DNA from: Streptomyces sp. AC512_CC834
Lineage (GTDB): Bacteria > Actinomycetota > Actinomycetes > Streptomycetales > Streptomycetaceae
Direction of reading: 5' to 3'
Length of the DNA: 64,000 nucleotides
Assembly (NCBI RefSeq): GCF_019049325.1
Contig: NZ_JAGMUO010000048.1
Location: 1-64,000 of the forward strand
In this document: one piece after another, positions 1-10,343 of the stretch
Position numbering within the stretch: position 1 is the stretch's first letter
How the letters are laid out: the number at the start of each line of letters is the position of its first letter
Notes under the pieces: model-generated
Database searches by the model: none
Seen by the model: only the letters and a program-made list of their open reading frames with translations
Told to the model about the DNA's origin: nothing
Program-made: the position numbers and the translations under genes

Positions 1-47
1 CACTGACCCCCACCGACCCCCCACCCTTCCGTCCCCGGAGGTTTCGC

Positions 48-1592
48 ATGTCCCGCCCCTCTGAACCGTCCGTTCCAGGGCCGCGCGCCGCGTCCGGCGC
101 CGCGACCGACGAGGAACAGCGCCTGCGCGAACTCGGCTACCGGCCCGTGCTGGCCCGCCGCATGGGCGGCTTCGGCAACTTCGCGATCAGCTTCTCGGTG
201 ATCTCGATCCTGTCCGGCTGCATGACCCTGTACGGCTTCGGCATGGGCACCGGCGGCCCCGCCGTGATGCTGTGGGGCTGGGCGGGCGTCGGCCTGTTCG
301 TGCTGTGCGTCGGGATGGCGCTGGCCGAGGTCACCAGCGCGTATCCGACGTCCGGCGCGCTGTACTACATGGCCGACCGGCTCGGCGGCCGCCGCTGGGG
401 CTGGTACACCGGCTGGCTGAACCTGCTGGGGCTGCTCGGCGCGATCGCCGGGATCGACTACGGGGCGGCGCTGTTCACGGGCGCGTTCCTGAATCTCCAG
501 TGGGGCTTCGAGCCGACGCCGGAGAAGACGATGCTGATCTTCGTCGTGATCCTGCTGCTGCACGCCACCCTCAACCTCTTCGGCGTGCGGCTGGTCAGCG
601 TGCTCAACTCCGTCAGTGTGTGGTGGCACCTGGCCGGTGTCGCGCTGATCGTCGGCGCGCTGGTGATCGTCCCCGACCACCACCAGTCGCCGTCCTTCGT
701 CTTCACCGAGTTCGTCAACGACACCGGCTGGGAGAACCCGCTGTACGTGGCCGCGATCGGCCTGCTGCTCGCCCAGTACACGTTCTCCGGCTACGACGCC
801 TCCGCCCATCTGTCCGAGGAGACCTCGAACGCCTCGGTGTCGGCGGCGCGCGGCATCGTGCGGGCCATCTGGGTGTCGTGGCTGGCGGGCTTCGTGCTGC
901 TGGCCGGACTGACCTTCGCCATCCAGGACTACGACGCGACGCGCGACACCGCGACCGGGGTGCCACCCGCACAGATCCTGCTCGACGGACTGGGCACGGA
1001 CGGCGCGAGCGCGCTGCTGCTCGTGGTGATCGTGGCGCAGTTGTTCTGCGGCAACGCGGAGGTGGCCGCCGCCAGCCGCATGGTGTTCGCGTTCAGCCGG
1101 GACGGCGCGCTGCCCGGCTCGGCCCTGTGGCGCAAGGTGTCGGCCCGTACCCAGACCCCGGTCGCCGCGGTGTGGCTGGCGGTGGTGGTGGCCGGCCTGC
1201 TCGCGGTGCCGTCCCTGTACTCGGCGACGGCGTACGGCGCCGTGACCGCCATCAACGTCATCGGCATCACCCCGGCGTACGCCATCCCGGTGCTGCTGCG
1301 GCTGCGGGCGGGCGACCGGTTCACACCGGGGCCGTGGAACCTGGGGCGGTGGAGCAGGCCGGTCGGGTGGGTCGCGGTGGTGTGGGTGGCGTTCGTCACC
1401 GTGCTGTTCTGCCTCCCCCAGTCGTCGCCGGTGACGGTCGGCACGATGAACTACGCCGCCGTCGCCCTGGTCGTCGTACTGGTATTGGCCACGGTGTGGT
1501 GGTTCGTCGCCCGCCGTTCGTACGGCACTCCGACGACCGCGGCGTACGGCGACGACCGTGAGCAGGCGGAACTGGCCGAGGGCATCGTCTGA
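48..1592 (+). CDS. APC-superfamily amino acid permease
   Basis: A 514-residue integral membrane protein with about 12 hydrophobic segments. A cytoplasmic N-terminal stretch of about 40 residues precedes the first membrane segment, and a short charged tail ends the protein. The first segments carry the small-residue GxGTGGP region typical of amino acid/polyamine/organocation permeases of the GabP/ACT type. The expected role is proton-coupled uptake of an amino acid, amine or GABA-like compound; the substrate cannot be read from sequence. A clear GGAGG ribosome binding site lies 7 bases before the ATG. The gene is followed by 244 bases without a gene, so it is probably monocistronic. Confidence 0.88.
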   Translation: MSRPSEPSVPGPRAASGAATDEEQRLRELGYRPVLARRMGGFGNFAISFSVISILSGCMTLYGFGMGTGGPAVMLWGWAGVGLFVLCVGMALAEVTSAYPTSGALYYMADRLGGRRWGWYTGWLNLLGLLGAIAGIDYGAALFTGAFLNLQWGFEPTPEKTMLIFVVILLLHATLNLFGVRLVSVLNSVSVWWHLAGVALIVGALVIVPDHHQSPSFVFTEFVNDTGWENPLYVAAIGLLLAQYTFSGYDASAHLSEETSNASVSAARGIVRAIWVSWLAGFVLLAGLTFAIQDYDATRDTATGVPPAQILLDGLGTDGASALLLVVIVAQLFCGNAEVAAASRMVFAFSRDGALPGSALWRKVSARTQTPVAAVWLAVVVAGLLAVPSLYSATAYGAVTAINVIGITPAYAIPVLLRLRAGDRFTPGPWNLGRWSRPVGWVAVVWVAFVTVLFCLPQSSPVTVGTMNYAAVALVVVLVLATVWWFVARRSYGTPTTAAYGDDREQAELAEGIV

Positions 1593-1836
1593 AACGCCCC
1601 GCCCAGCCCGTCGGCACGGTTCGGCAGGGTACGGACCACCGCCGGGATGCGGCAGGATGAGCGGTCGCGCGGGTCGAACCGTTCTACGAACAGGCCGGGT
1701 CACGTATCCCCGACATCCCCGACATCTCCACTCCCCCGACATCCCGTAGGTATCGAGCAGGTGACGACGTGACGAACCATCACATCCGGTCGTCGGCGAA
1801 GGGCTTCGCCGCGGCCGTGCCCCCTGGAGGCGGCCG
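1593..1836. other. Intergenic stretch before mscS-like gene
   Basis: No credible gene. Near 1705-1748 there are three close copies of a CGACATCYC-like word in a C-rich run. The 3' end carries the GGAGG ribosome binding site (about 1826-1830) of the next gene. No convincing promoter or terminator was found. Confidence 0.4.
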
Positions 1837-2925
1837 GTGACCGAGGAGCTGGCCATGGACCACCTGGTGCCCGCCAGCATCGCGCTGGGCGCGGGCCTGC
1901 TGGGGGCGTTCCTGCTGCGGGTGCTGCTGCGGTGGCTGGCGGGCCACGCCGGGCGCACCCGCTGGGGCGGCGACGACGTGGTCGTGGCGGCGCTGCGCAC
2001 GCTCGCGCCGTGGGCGGCGGCCGCGGGCGGCGTGGCCGGGGCGGCGGCGGCGCTGCCGCTGACGCGGACGGTGCAGCACCACGTCAACCAGGTGCTGACG
2101 ATCCTGCTGATCTTCGTGGCGACGGTGACGGCGGCCCGGGTGGTCGCCGGTCTGGTGCGGACCCTGACGACGTCCCGCTCCGGGGTCGCCGGGTCGGCCA
2201 CGATCTTCGTCAACATCACCCGGATCCTGGTGCTGGCCATCGGGTTCCTGGTGATGCTGCAGACGCTGGGCGTCTCCATAGCGCCCATGCTCACCGCCCT
2301 GGGCGTCGGTGGTCTGGCGGTCGCGCTGGCCCTCCAGGACACGCTGGCCAACCTCTTCGCGGGCATCCACATCCTGGCCTCGAAGACCGTGCAGCCCGGT
2401 GACTACATCCAGCTCAGCAGCGGCGAGGAGGGCTACGTCGAGGACATCAACTGGCGCCAGACCACCGTCCGTGAGCTGTCCAACAACCTGGTCGTGATCC
2501 CGAACGGGCAGCTCGCGACGTCGAACATGACCAACTTCATGCGCCCCGAGCAGCGACTGACAGTGCTGGTCCAGGTGGGTGTCTCCTACGACAGTGACCT
2601 GGATCACGTGGAGCGGGTGACGACCGAGGTGATCGCCGAGGTGATGACGGAGGTCGGCGGCGCGGTGCCGGAGCACGAGCCGGCGATACGTTTCCACACC
2701 TTCGGCGACTCGCGGATCGGCTTCACGGTGATCCTGGGCGTGGGCGAGTTCAGCGACCAGTACCGGATCAAGCACGAGTTCATCAAGCGCCTGCACCGGC
2801 GCTACCGCGCGGAGGGCATCCGGATTCCGTCGCCCGCCCGGACGGTCGCGCTCCAGCAGGGGGCCGCCGTGACGTTCCCGCAGCAGCGGGCGGGCGAGGA
2901 CGCCGACGTTGTCCCGCTCCCCTGA
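1837..2925 (+). CDS. MscS-family mechanosensitive ion channel
   Basis: A 362-residue small-conductance mechanosensitive channel. Membrane segments occupy roughly residues 12-33, 50-75, 85-105 and 125-180. The last includes the Gly/Ala-rich pore helix followed by the QDTLANLFAG signature that defines MscS. The beta domain and cytoplasmic alpha/beta cage follow to about residue 330. It should release solutes on hypo-osmotic shock. The GTG start is supported by GGAGG 6 bases upstream. The TGA stop is the first base triplet of an 18-bp unit repeated three times (2923-2976). A downstream ATG at 1855 is a less likely start. Confidence 0.9.
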   Translation: MTEELAMDHLVPASIALGAGLLGAFLLRVLLRWLAGHAGRTRWGGDDVVVAALRTLAPWAAAAGGVAGAAAALPLTRTVQHHVNQVLTILLIFVATVTAARVVAGLVRTLTTSRSGVAGSATIFVNITRILVLAIGFLVMLQTLGVSIAPMLTALGVGGLAVALALQDTLANLFAGIHILASKTVQPGDYIQLSSGEEGYVEDINWRQTTVRELSNNLVVIPNGQLATSNMTNFMRPEQRLTVLVQVGVSYDSDLDHVERVTTEVIAEVMTEVGGAVPEHEPAIRFHTFGDSRIGFTVILGVGEFSDQYRIKHEFIKRLHRRYRAEGIRIPSPARTVALQQGAAVTFPQQRAGEDADVVPLP

Positions 2926-2976
2926 CCGCGGAGTTTCCGGTGACCGCGGTGTGTCCGGTGACCGCAGGGTGTCCGG
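2923..2976. repeat. 18-bp tandem repeat, three copies, starting at a stop codon
   Basis: Three adjacent 18-bp units, each beginning TGACCGC and ending TCCGG, occupy 2923-2940, 2941-2958 and 2959-2976. The first unit begins exactly at the TGA stop codon of the MscS-like gene. Units two and three differ from unit one at a few central positions. Confidence 0.9.
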
Positions 2977-3062
2977 AATCTCCGCACCACCCCTGTCGAG
3001 CCAGGGCCGGTCACGAGATATCTTGATGTCGAGCAATGTTGCAGACGTGGAGCGGAGCACCG

Positions 3063-5282
<2,220 letters not shown>

Positions 5283-5308
5283 TCCTTCCCCGGCCAGCAG
5301 GCACACCC

Positions 5309-5344
5309 GGCACCCCGTCTCCGTCCCCTCGGAGGCGGGGTGCC
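5309..5344 (+). terminator. Rho-independent-like terminator after icd
   Basis: Inverted repeat with 15-base arms (GGCACCCCGTCTCCG and its near-perfect complement, 14 of 15 paired) around a 6-base loop, 27 bases after the icd stop codon. There is no clear U-tract, which is common in Streptomyces. Confidence 0.75.
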
Positions 5345-5409
5345 GCCTGTTCACCCACTCCCGGGGCGCGATCAGCTCCTCCGGGTCACGACGCCCTCGG
5401 AGCCGCCCC

Positions 5410-6207
5410 ATGAGCGACGTCCCGACCGCCTTCGAGCTGCTGCCGGGGGCCGCACGGTCCCCGGTGATCCTGCACGTGCCCCACTCCTCCCGCGCGGTCC
5501 CGGCCGGCGTCCGTCCCGGCATCGTCCTGTCCGACGCGGAGCTGGAGCGGGAGCTGGACCACATGACCGACTCGCACACAGCGGAGATCGCCGAGGCGGC
5601 GGCCCGTCTGGCCGGTGTCGCGCCCTGGCGGTTCGTGAACCGGGCGTCGCGGCTGGTCGTCGACCCCGAGAGGTTTCCGGACGAGCGGGAGGAGATGACA
5701 GCCGTCGGGATGGGCGCCGTGTACACGCGGACGTCGCACCGCGAGGTGCTGCGGTCCGGCGACACGGATCCGGAACCGCTGATCGAGCGGTACTTCCGGC
5801 CGTACGCGCGAGCGATGACCGAGGCGGTCGCGGACCGGCTCGCGGCCACCGGCCGGGCCGTGATCGTCGACGTGCACTCCTACCCCAGCGAGCCGCTCCC
5901 CTACGAGCTGCACGGCGAGGGGCCACGCCCGCCCGTATGCCTGGGCACCGACGCGTTCCACACGCCGTCCGAGCTGCTCACCGCCGCCCGGGAGGCGTTC
6001 GCCCCGTGCGGCGAGACGGGGCTGGACAGCCCGTTCGGCGGGACGTACGTGCCGCTCGACTTCTACCGGAAGCGGAGCGAGGTCGGCGCGCTGATGGTGG
6101 AGATCCGCCGCGACACCTACATGGCCGAGCCGGGCGGTCCGGCCGGGCCCGGCCTGTCGCGCCTCGCGGCGTCGCTGGCGGCGCTCGTCGACGCCGTGTC
6201 CGGCTGA
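5410..6207 (+). CDS. N-formylglutamate amidohydrolase family protein
   Basis: A 265-residue member of the FGase family, which hydrolyses N-formylglutamate to formate and glutamate in histidine breakdown or acts on related N-formyl amino acids. The early HVPHSSRAVP motif, the central VDVHSYPSEPLPYE metal-site region and the ending EIRRDTYM are family features. No hut genes are nearby, so the physiological substrate is open. The start is the ATG at 5410 after a weak site. The last coding bases, including the TGA, are duplicated in tandem immediately downstream (6193-6234). Confidence 0.85.
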   Translation: MSDVPTAFELLPGAARSPVILHVPHSSRAVPAGVRPGIVLSDAELERELDHMTDSHTAEIAEAAARLAGVAPWRFVNRASRLVVDPERFPDEREEMTAVGMGAVYTRTSHREVLRSGDTDPEPLIERYFRPYARAMTEAVADRLAATGRAVIVDVHSYPSEPLPYELHGEGPRPPVCLGTDAFHTPSELLTAAREAFAPCGETGLDSPFGGTYVPLDFYRKRSEVGALMVEIRRDTYMAEPGGPAGPGLSRLAASLAALVDAVSG

Positions 6208-6234
6208 CCCGCTGCCGTGTCCGGCTGACCCGCT
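6193..6234. repeat. 21-bp perfect tandem duplication spanning a stop codon
   Basis: Two identical 21-bp units at 6193-6213 and 6214-6234, each reading GCCGTGTCCGGCTGA followed by CCCGCT. The first copy contains the last four codons and the TGA of the upstream gene, so the second copy is a non-coding echo of the gene end. Confidence 0.92.
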
Positions 6235-6298
6235 GCCCGCCCACCGGCTGGAGCACTCCCGCGCGACAGCCGGGCGGGTGCGCGGTGAGGGTGGGGGA

Positions 6299-7561
6299 AT
6301 GACGCAGGAGACCACCGCTCTCACCGGCCAGTCCCCGCCCCAGGTACGGGACTGGCCCGCCCTCGACCTGGACGGCCCGGAGTTCGACCCGGTCCTCGCC
6401 GATCTGATGCGCGAGGGGCCGCTGACCCGCGTCCGGCTGCCGCACGGCGAGGGCTGGGCCTGGCTGGCCACGCGGTACGACGACGTGAAGGCGATCACGA
6501 ACGATCCGCGCTTCGGACGGGCCGAGGTGACGAAGCGGCAGATCACGCGACTCGCGCCGCACTTCAAGCCGCGCCCCGGTTCACTCGCCTTCGCCGACCA
6601 GCCCGACCACAACCGGCTGCGGCGCGCGGTCGCGGGCGCGTTCACCGTGGGCGCGACGAAGGAGCTGCGGCCCCGGGCGCAGCGGATCCTGGACGGCCTG
6701 GTGGACGGGATCGTCCAGGAGGGGCCGCCTGCGGACCTGGTCGAGCGGGTCCTGGAGCCCTTCCCGATCACCGTCGTCAGCGAGGTGATGGGCGTACCCG
6801 CCGCCGACCGGGAGCGCGTGCACTCCTGGACCCGGCAGATCATCTCCACCTCGGGCGGCGCCGAGGCCGCCGAGCGGGCCAAACAGGGCCTGTACGGGTG
6901 GATCACCGAGACCGTCCGCGCGCGGGCCCGCAACGACGGCAGCGGCAGCGGCAGCGGCAGCGGCAGCGGCAGCGATGTGTACTCGATGCTCGGCGCCGCC
7001 GTGGGCCGCGGCGAGGTCGGCGAGACGGAGGCCGTCGGGCTCGCGGGGCCGCTGCAGATCGGCGGGGAGGCCGTCACGCACAACGTCGGCCAGATGCTGT
7101 ACCTGCTGCTGACCCGCCCCGAGCTGATGTCCCGGATGCGGGAACGTCCCGAGGCGCGGGGCGCCGCCCTGGACGAGCTGCTGCGCTGGATCTCGCACCG
7201 CACCTCGGTGGGCCTGGCCCGCATCGCCCTGGAGGACGTCGAGGTGCGCGGGGTGCGCGGGGTGCGCGTCGCCGCCGGTGACCCCGTGTACGTCTCCTAC
7301 CTGGCCGCCAACCGCGATCCGGACGTCTTCCCCGACCCGGACCGGATCGACCTCGACCGCGATCCCAACCCGCACCTGGCCTTCGGCAACGGGCACCACT
7401 TCTGCACGGGTGCCGTTCTCGCCCGGATGCAGACCGAACTCCTCGTCGACACCCTGCTGGAGCGGCTGCCGGGCCTGCGGCTCGCGGTCCCCGCCGACCA
7501 GGTGGCCTGGCGCCGCAAGACCATGATCCGGGGCCCGCGCATCCTGCCCTGCGCCTGGTAG
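6299..7561 (+). CDS. Cytochrome P450, CYP158A-like
   Basis: About 420 residues from the ATG at 6299, which follows a purine-rich GGTGGGGG site; a GTG seven codons upstream is an alternative. The heme motif FGNGHHFCTG places the Cys ligand near residue 369. The K-helix ExxR is seen in DELLRW. The I-helix reads GGEAVTHN instead of the usual AGxxT, a trait I recall from the flaviolin-dimerising CYP158A1/A2 enzymes of S. coelicolor. The N-terminal VRDWPALDL-like start also resembles them. The likely role is oxidative coupling of flaviolin or a similar naphthoquinone. No type III polyketide synthase is in the window. Residues 214-225 are a (Gly-Ser)6 run from GGCAGC repeats at 6938-6973. Confidence 0.88.
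   Translation: MTQETTALTGQSPPQVRDWPALDLDGPEFDPVLADLMREGPLTRVRLPHGEGWAWLATRYDDVKAITNDPRFGRAEVTKRQITRLAPHFKPRPGSLAFADQPDHNRLRRAVAGAFTVGATKELRPRAQRILDGLVDGIVQEGPPADLVERVLEPFPITVVSEVMGVPAADRERVHSWTRQIISTSGGAEAAERAKQGLYGWITETVRARARNDGSGSGSGSGSGSDVYSMLGAAVGRGEVGETEAVGLAGPLQIGGEAVTHNVGQMLYLLLTRPELMSRMRERPEARGAALDELLRWISHRTSVGLARIALEDVEVRGVRGVRVAAGDPVYVSYLAANRDPDVFPDPDRIDLDRDPNPHLAFGNGHHFCTGAVLARMQTELLVDTLLERLPGLRLAVPADQVAWRRKTMIRGPRILPCAW
6938..6973. repeat. Hexanucleotide GGCAGC repeat inside the P450 gene
   Basis: Six perfect copies of GGCAGC in frame, encoding six Gly-Ser pairs in a probable surface loop between helices of the P450. The perfect copies suggest recent slippage and possible length variation between strains. 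Confidence 0.9.
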
Positions 7562-7593
7562 ACGACGGCGCGCTCAGGCAGGCGCAGGCATGC

Positions 7594-8127
7594 TCAGGCG
7601 CGCAGCCACTCCGTCACGACCACCTCCCGGCCGGTCCGCAGCCGCAGCGCGAACGGGCCGGTGGGCGGGGCCTCGCCGGTGAACCGGCCCATCTCGTCCG
7701 TCGTCAGCCGGGCGTGGGCGCGCGGGCCGCTCAGCACCTCGATGCCGGCCGGCCCCGGCGGCAGCACCTGGCCGATCAGGCCGTCCGCAGTCACCTCGAC
7801 ATCCACGGTCACCCCGTCCGCGCGGAAGGTCAGCATCCGCGGCGGGTCCGTCTCTCCCCTGACCGGGATGCCGTCGACCAGCGAGTCGAAGGTCAGCTCG
7901 GCGACCCGGGCGTCCAGGTCGTGCAGTGCGAAGGCGTCGACGGCGAGCCGCCGCAACTCGGCCGGGACCGGGTCCAGGATCGCGGCGGCCTGCCGCAGTT
8001 CCTCCTCCAGGAGCCCGCTGCCGAGTTCCTCGTCCGTGAACGTCCCGTCGGCGCGTTCGTCGACCCGTTCGCCGGTCCGTTCGTCGGTCCGTTCGTCGTC
8101 CTCGAAGTCGTCGTTCAGATCGCTCAT
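7594..8127 (-). CDS. Small acidic protein linked to sigma factor and subtilase
   Basis: A 177-residue protein I do not recognise by family. The first 30 residues are a charged low-complexity run rich in Asp, Glu and Arg (DERTDERTGERVDER). The rest looks beta-rich, with a C-terminal half resembling carboxypeptidase-regulatory or Ig-like folds. There is no signal peptide or membrane segment. Its ATG overlaps the TGA of the upstream sigma-factor gene (ATGA at 8124-8127), so the two are translationally coupled. Position suggests a partner of, or modulator for, the sigma factor or the protease module. That is inference from context only. Confidence 0.7.
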   Translation of the reverse strand: MSDLNDDFEDDERTDERTGERVDERADGTFTDEELGSGLLEEELRQAAAILDPVPAELRRLAVDAFALHDLDARVAELTFDSLVDGIPVRGETDPPRMLTFRADGVTVDVEVTADGLIGQVLPPGPAGIEVLSGPRAHARLTTDEMGRFTGEAPPTGPFALRLRTGREVVVTEWLRA

Positions 8128-8699
8128 ATCGTCCCCCGTGCCTCCAACCGGGCGCGCAGCCTGCGCAGACAGCGCTGGCGCATCGGCCCGATGCTGCCCA
8201 CCGCGATACCCAGCGCGGCGGACACCTCCTGATAACTGGGCGGTGGCGAGGAGATCAGCACCCGCAGCAACTGGCGGCACCGCTCGCCCAGTTCCTCGAA
8301 CTCCTGCCACAGCAGCCGCACGCGCTCGGTCTGCGCGGCGGCCTCCTCGGAGTCGAGCACCGACTCCTCCGGCGTACGGTCCTCGCTCGGCCGGTCGAGA
8401 AGCTGCGGATCGTCGGTCGGCGTCCACCGCTTCGAGGCCTTGAGCAGCTTCAGGCACTCGTGCCGTGCCGTGCTCGCCAGCCAGGACCCGGTCTTCTCCG
8501 GTTCACGGATCCGCCCCAGGTGCTGGGCGAACCGGAACCAGGCGGTCTGGTACACCTCGTGCGCGTCGGCGTCGGACAGTCCGTGCGACCGTACGACGGA
8601 CCACACCAGCGGGCCGAGCCCGTCCACCAGTGACTTCCAGGCCGCCGCGTCCCCGTCGGCGGCCGACTGGACGAGCGCCCCGACATCTGCACGGTCCAC
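8124..8699 (-). CDS. ECF-like RNA polymerase sigma factor
   Basis: A 191-residue sigma-70 family protein of ECF size. Region 2 spans about residues 10-85 (with AHEVYQTAWFRFAQHL and the following GSWLASTARHECLKLLK segment). A linker rich in Asp and Glu follows. Region 4 spans about 135-185 (PSYQEVSAALGIAVGSIGPMRQRCLRRLRARL). The GTG at 8699 is preceded by GAGGGGTGGG. It lies 71 bases downstream of the subtilase gene and overlaps the next gene by ATGA, giving a probable protease-sigma-small protein operon. No classical anti-sigma zinc-finger gene is adjacent. Confidence 0.85.
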   Translation of the reverse strand: MDRADVGALVQSAADGDAAAWKSLVDGLGPLVWSVVRSHGLSDADAHEVYQTAWFRFAQHLGRIREPEKTGSWLASTARHECLKLLKASKRWTPTDDPQLLDRPSEDRTPEESVLDSEEAAAQTERVRLLWQEFEELGERCRQLLRVLISSPPPSYQEVSAALGIAVGSIGPMRQRCLRRLRARLEARGTI

Positions 8700-8770
8700 G
8701 GTCCCACCCCTCGTGTACGACACGTCATCGTACGCCGTGGAGGGGGTGGTTCCGACCGTCGTCAGGCAGC

Positions 8771-10204
8771 TCACGACCCGCCGGCCGGCGGGTCGAAGGG
8801 GGCCGGGCGCCAGGTGGGCGGCAGCAGCGCCGGCACGTGCGCCCCGCGCACTTCCGCGTACTCGGTGTTGGCGGCGAGCAGTTGCTTGCGGGCCGCACGC
8901 GGGTCGGTCTCCTTGTGCGCCGTCATGTGGGAGGCGACCAGCCCCGCGACCACCGGGGTGGCGAAGGAGGTGCCGCTCCACTGCGCGTGCCCCTCGAACA
9001 TCACCTGGTCCGGCTTGGCGGGCGCCTCGCCCGGCTCGCTCAGCACCCCGTTGTGCCGGGGGTACTGGCAGGTGCAGGGGTAGGCGAACCCGAACCGGCA
9101 GGCGTCGTAGGTGGAGTGCTGGTAGATGTACGGCACGGGCGCCCCGAAGCCGGTCAGGGCGCTGGTGAGCCGCTCGCCGGGGGCGTACGCCTTGACCCAG
9201 CCGCCGTGGTTGCTGAAGCAGGCGCCGAACTCGCCGTCGGAGCGCAGCGCGCCGACCGACAGGACGGAGTTCTCCCAGCCGGGCAGGTCGGCGTAGGCGG
9301 CGGGCCAGAAGGGCGTGGCGCTGGCGTTGTTGCCGGCGGCGGCGACGAGAAGGGTGCGCTGGTCGCGGAGTTCCTCCATGAAGGCCTGGACGCCGAGCAG
9401 GCCGTCGGTGCGGCCGTTGGAGGTGCCCGCGGAGAGGCTGAGGACCTGGGGCCAGCCGTCGCGGTCGACGGCCTCGAAGAGCTTCTCGCCCAGCTCGGAC
9501 TCCAGGATGGCGCCCGCGTCGTTGAGGGTGTTGAGGACGGTCACCTCGGTGTTGGGGGCGACGGCGGCGACGAGCCCGGCGATGAAGGTGCCGTGGCCGA
9601 CGTACTGCTGGAGGACGCCGTCGTCGTCGCACTCTCTGATCTGGGCGTCGCCGTCGGTGTGGGCGAGCAGCGGGTAGGACCGGTAGTCGTGCATCAGGCC
9701 GGTGTCGATGACGAGGACGCCGACGGCGGTCCCGGCGTCGTACGGCGTCCCGTCGGCGGCCGGGTTCGGCGGCTCGCTCAGCGGGACGGGCACGGGCTCG
9801 TCGCCCGGGCAGGCGTTGACGGCGATCGAGACGACGTGGTTGCGGCTGATCAGCCTGCGGCCCGCGCGTCCCTCACTCGTCCTGAGGGAGCGCAGGGCGT
9901 GGGCGACGGTGGGGTCGCCGCCGCGGTCGCCCTCACCGGGATCGCCGACCTGGATGCGGGTGACGCCGGTGCGGTTGGTCTCGGGGCTCGTCCGGCGTAC
10001 GTGGTCCGGGGTCAGGTCGGCCGTCGTGGTGAAGTGGTCGCGCACGGTGTCCTCGACGAGGCGGGCCTCCTCACCGTCGCGAGCGAGGACGACGCCCTTC
10101 TCGTAGAAGAACTCGGCGGAGTCGTCCGGGCCCATCACCAGCGGAACGTCCGGCATCGAGCGCTGGATCTGGTCGAACTGCTCGCGGAATCGCTGTGGTG
10201 CCAT
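8771..10204 (-). CDS. S8 family subtilisin-like serine protease
   Basis: A 477-residue subtilase with an intact catalytic triad: Asp167 in VLVIDTG, His204 in GHGTFIAG and Ser413 in SGTSFATP. There is no signal peptide, so it probably acts in the cytoplasm, unlike most secreted subtilases. The N-terminal 150 residues are a non-catalytic extension. An ATG start with GGAGG upstream is well supported. It is divergent from the TPR-CHAT gene across 139 bases and heads the operon with the sigma factor. By analogy with other protease pairs it may activate or be activated by the CHAT protein; this is inference. Confidence 0.9.
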   Translation of the reverse strand: MAPQRFREQFDQIQRSMPDVPLVMGPDDSAEFFYEKGVVLARDGEEARLVEDTVRDHFTTTADLTPDHVRRTSPETNRTGVTRIQVGDPGEGDRGGDPTVAHALRSLRTSEGRAGRRLISRNHVVSIAVNACPGDEPVPVPLSEPPNPAADGTPYDAGTAVGVLVIDTGLMHDYRSYPLLAHTDGDAQIRECDDDGVLQQYVGHGTFIAGLVAAVAPNTEVTVLNTLNDAGAILESELGEKLFEAVDRDGWPQVLSLSAGTSNGRTDGLLGVQAFMEELRDQRTLLVAAAGNNASATPFWPAAYADLPGWENSVLSVGALRSDGEFGACFSNHGGWVKAYAPGERLTSALTGFGAPVPYIYQHSTYDACRFGFAYPCTCQYPRHNGVLSEPGEAPAKPDQVMFEGHAQWSGTSFATPVVAGLVASHMTAHKETDPRAARKQLLAANTEYAEVRGAHVPALLPPTWRPAPFDPPAGGS

Positions 10205-10343
10205 GTCATGTCCTCCACTGGGGCGGCGGCGGTGACGGTCGTGGTGAAGTGGTGGCCGCGGTCGTCAATCAGAGTCCCGGGGTGGCTGATTGATACAGAC
10301 TCGAACCTGTGTGGCATGGTTCCGGAGCACTACCATCCGTGGG

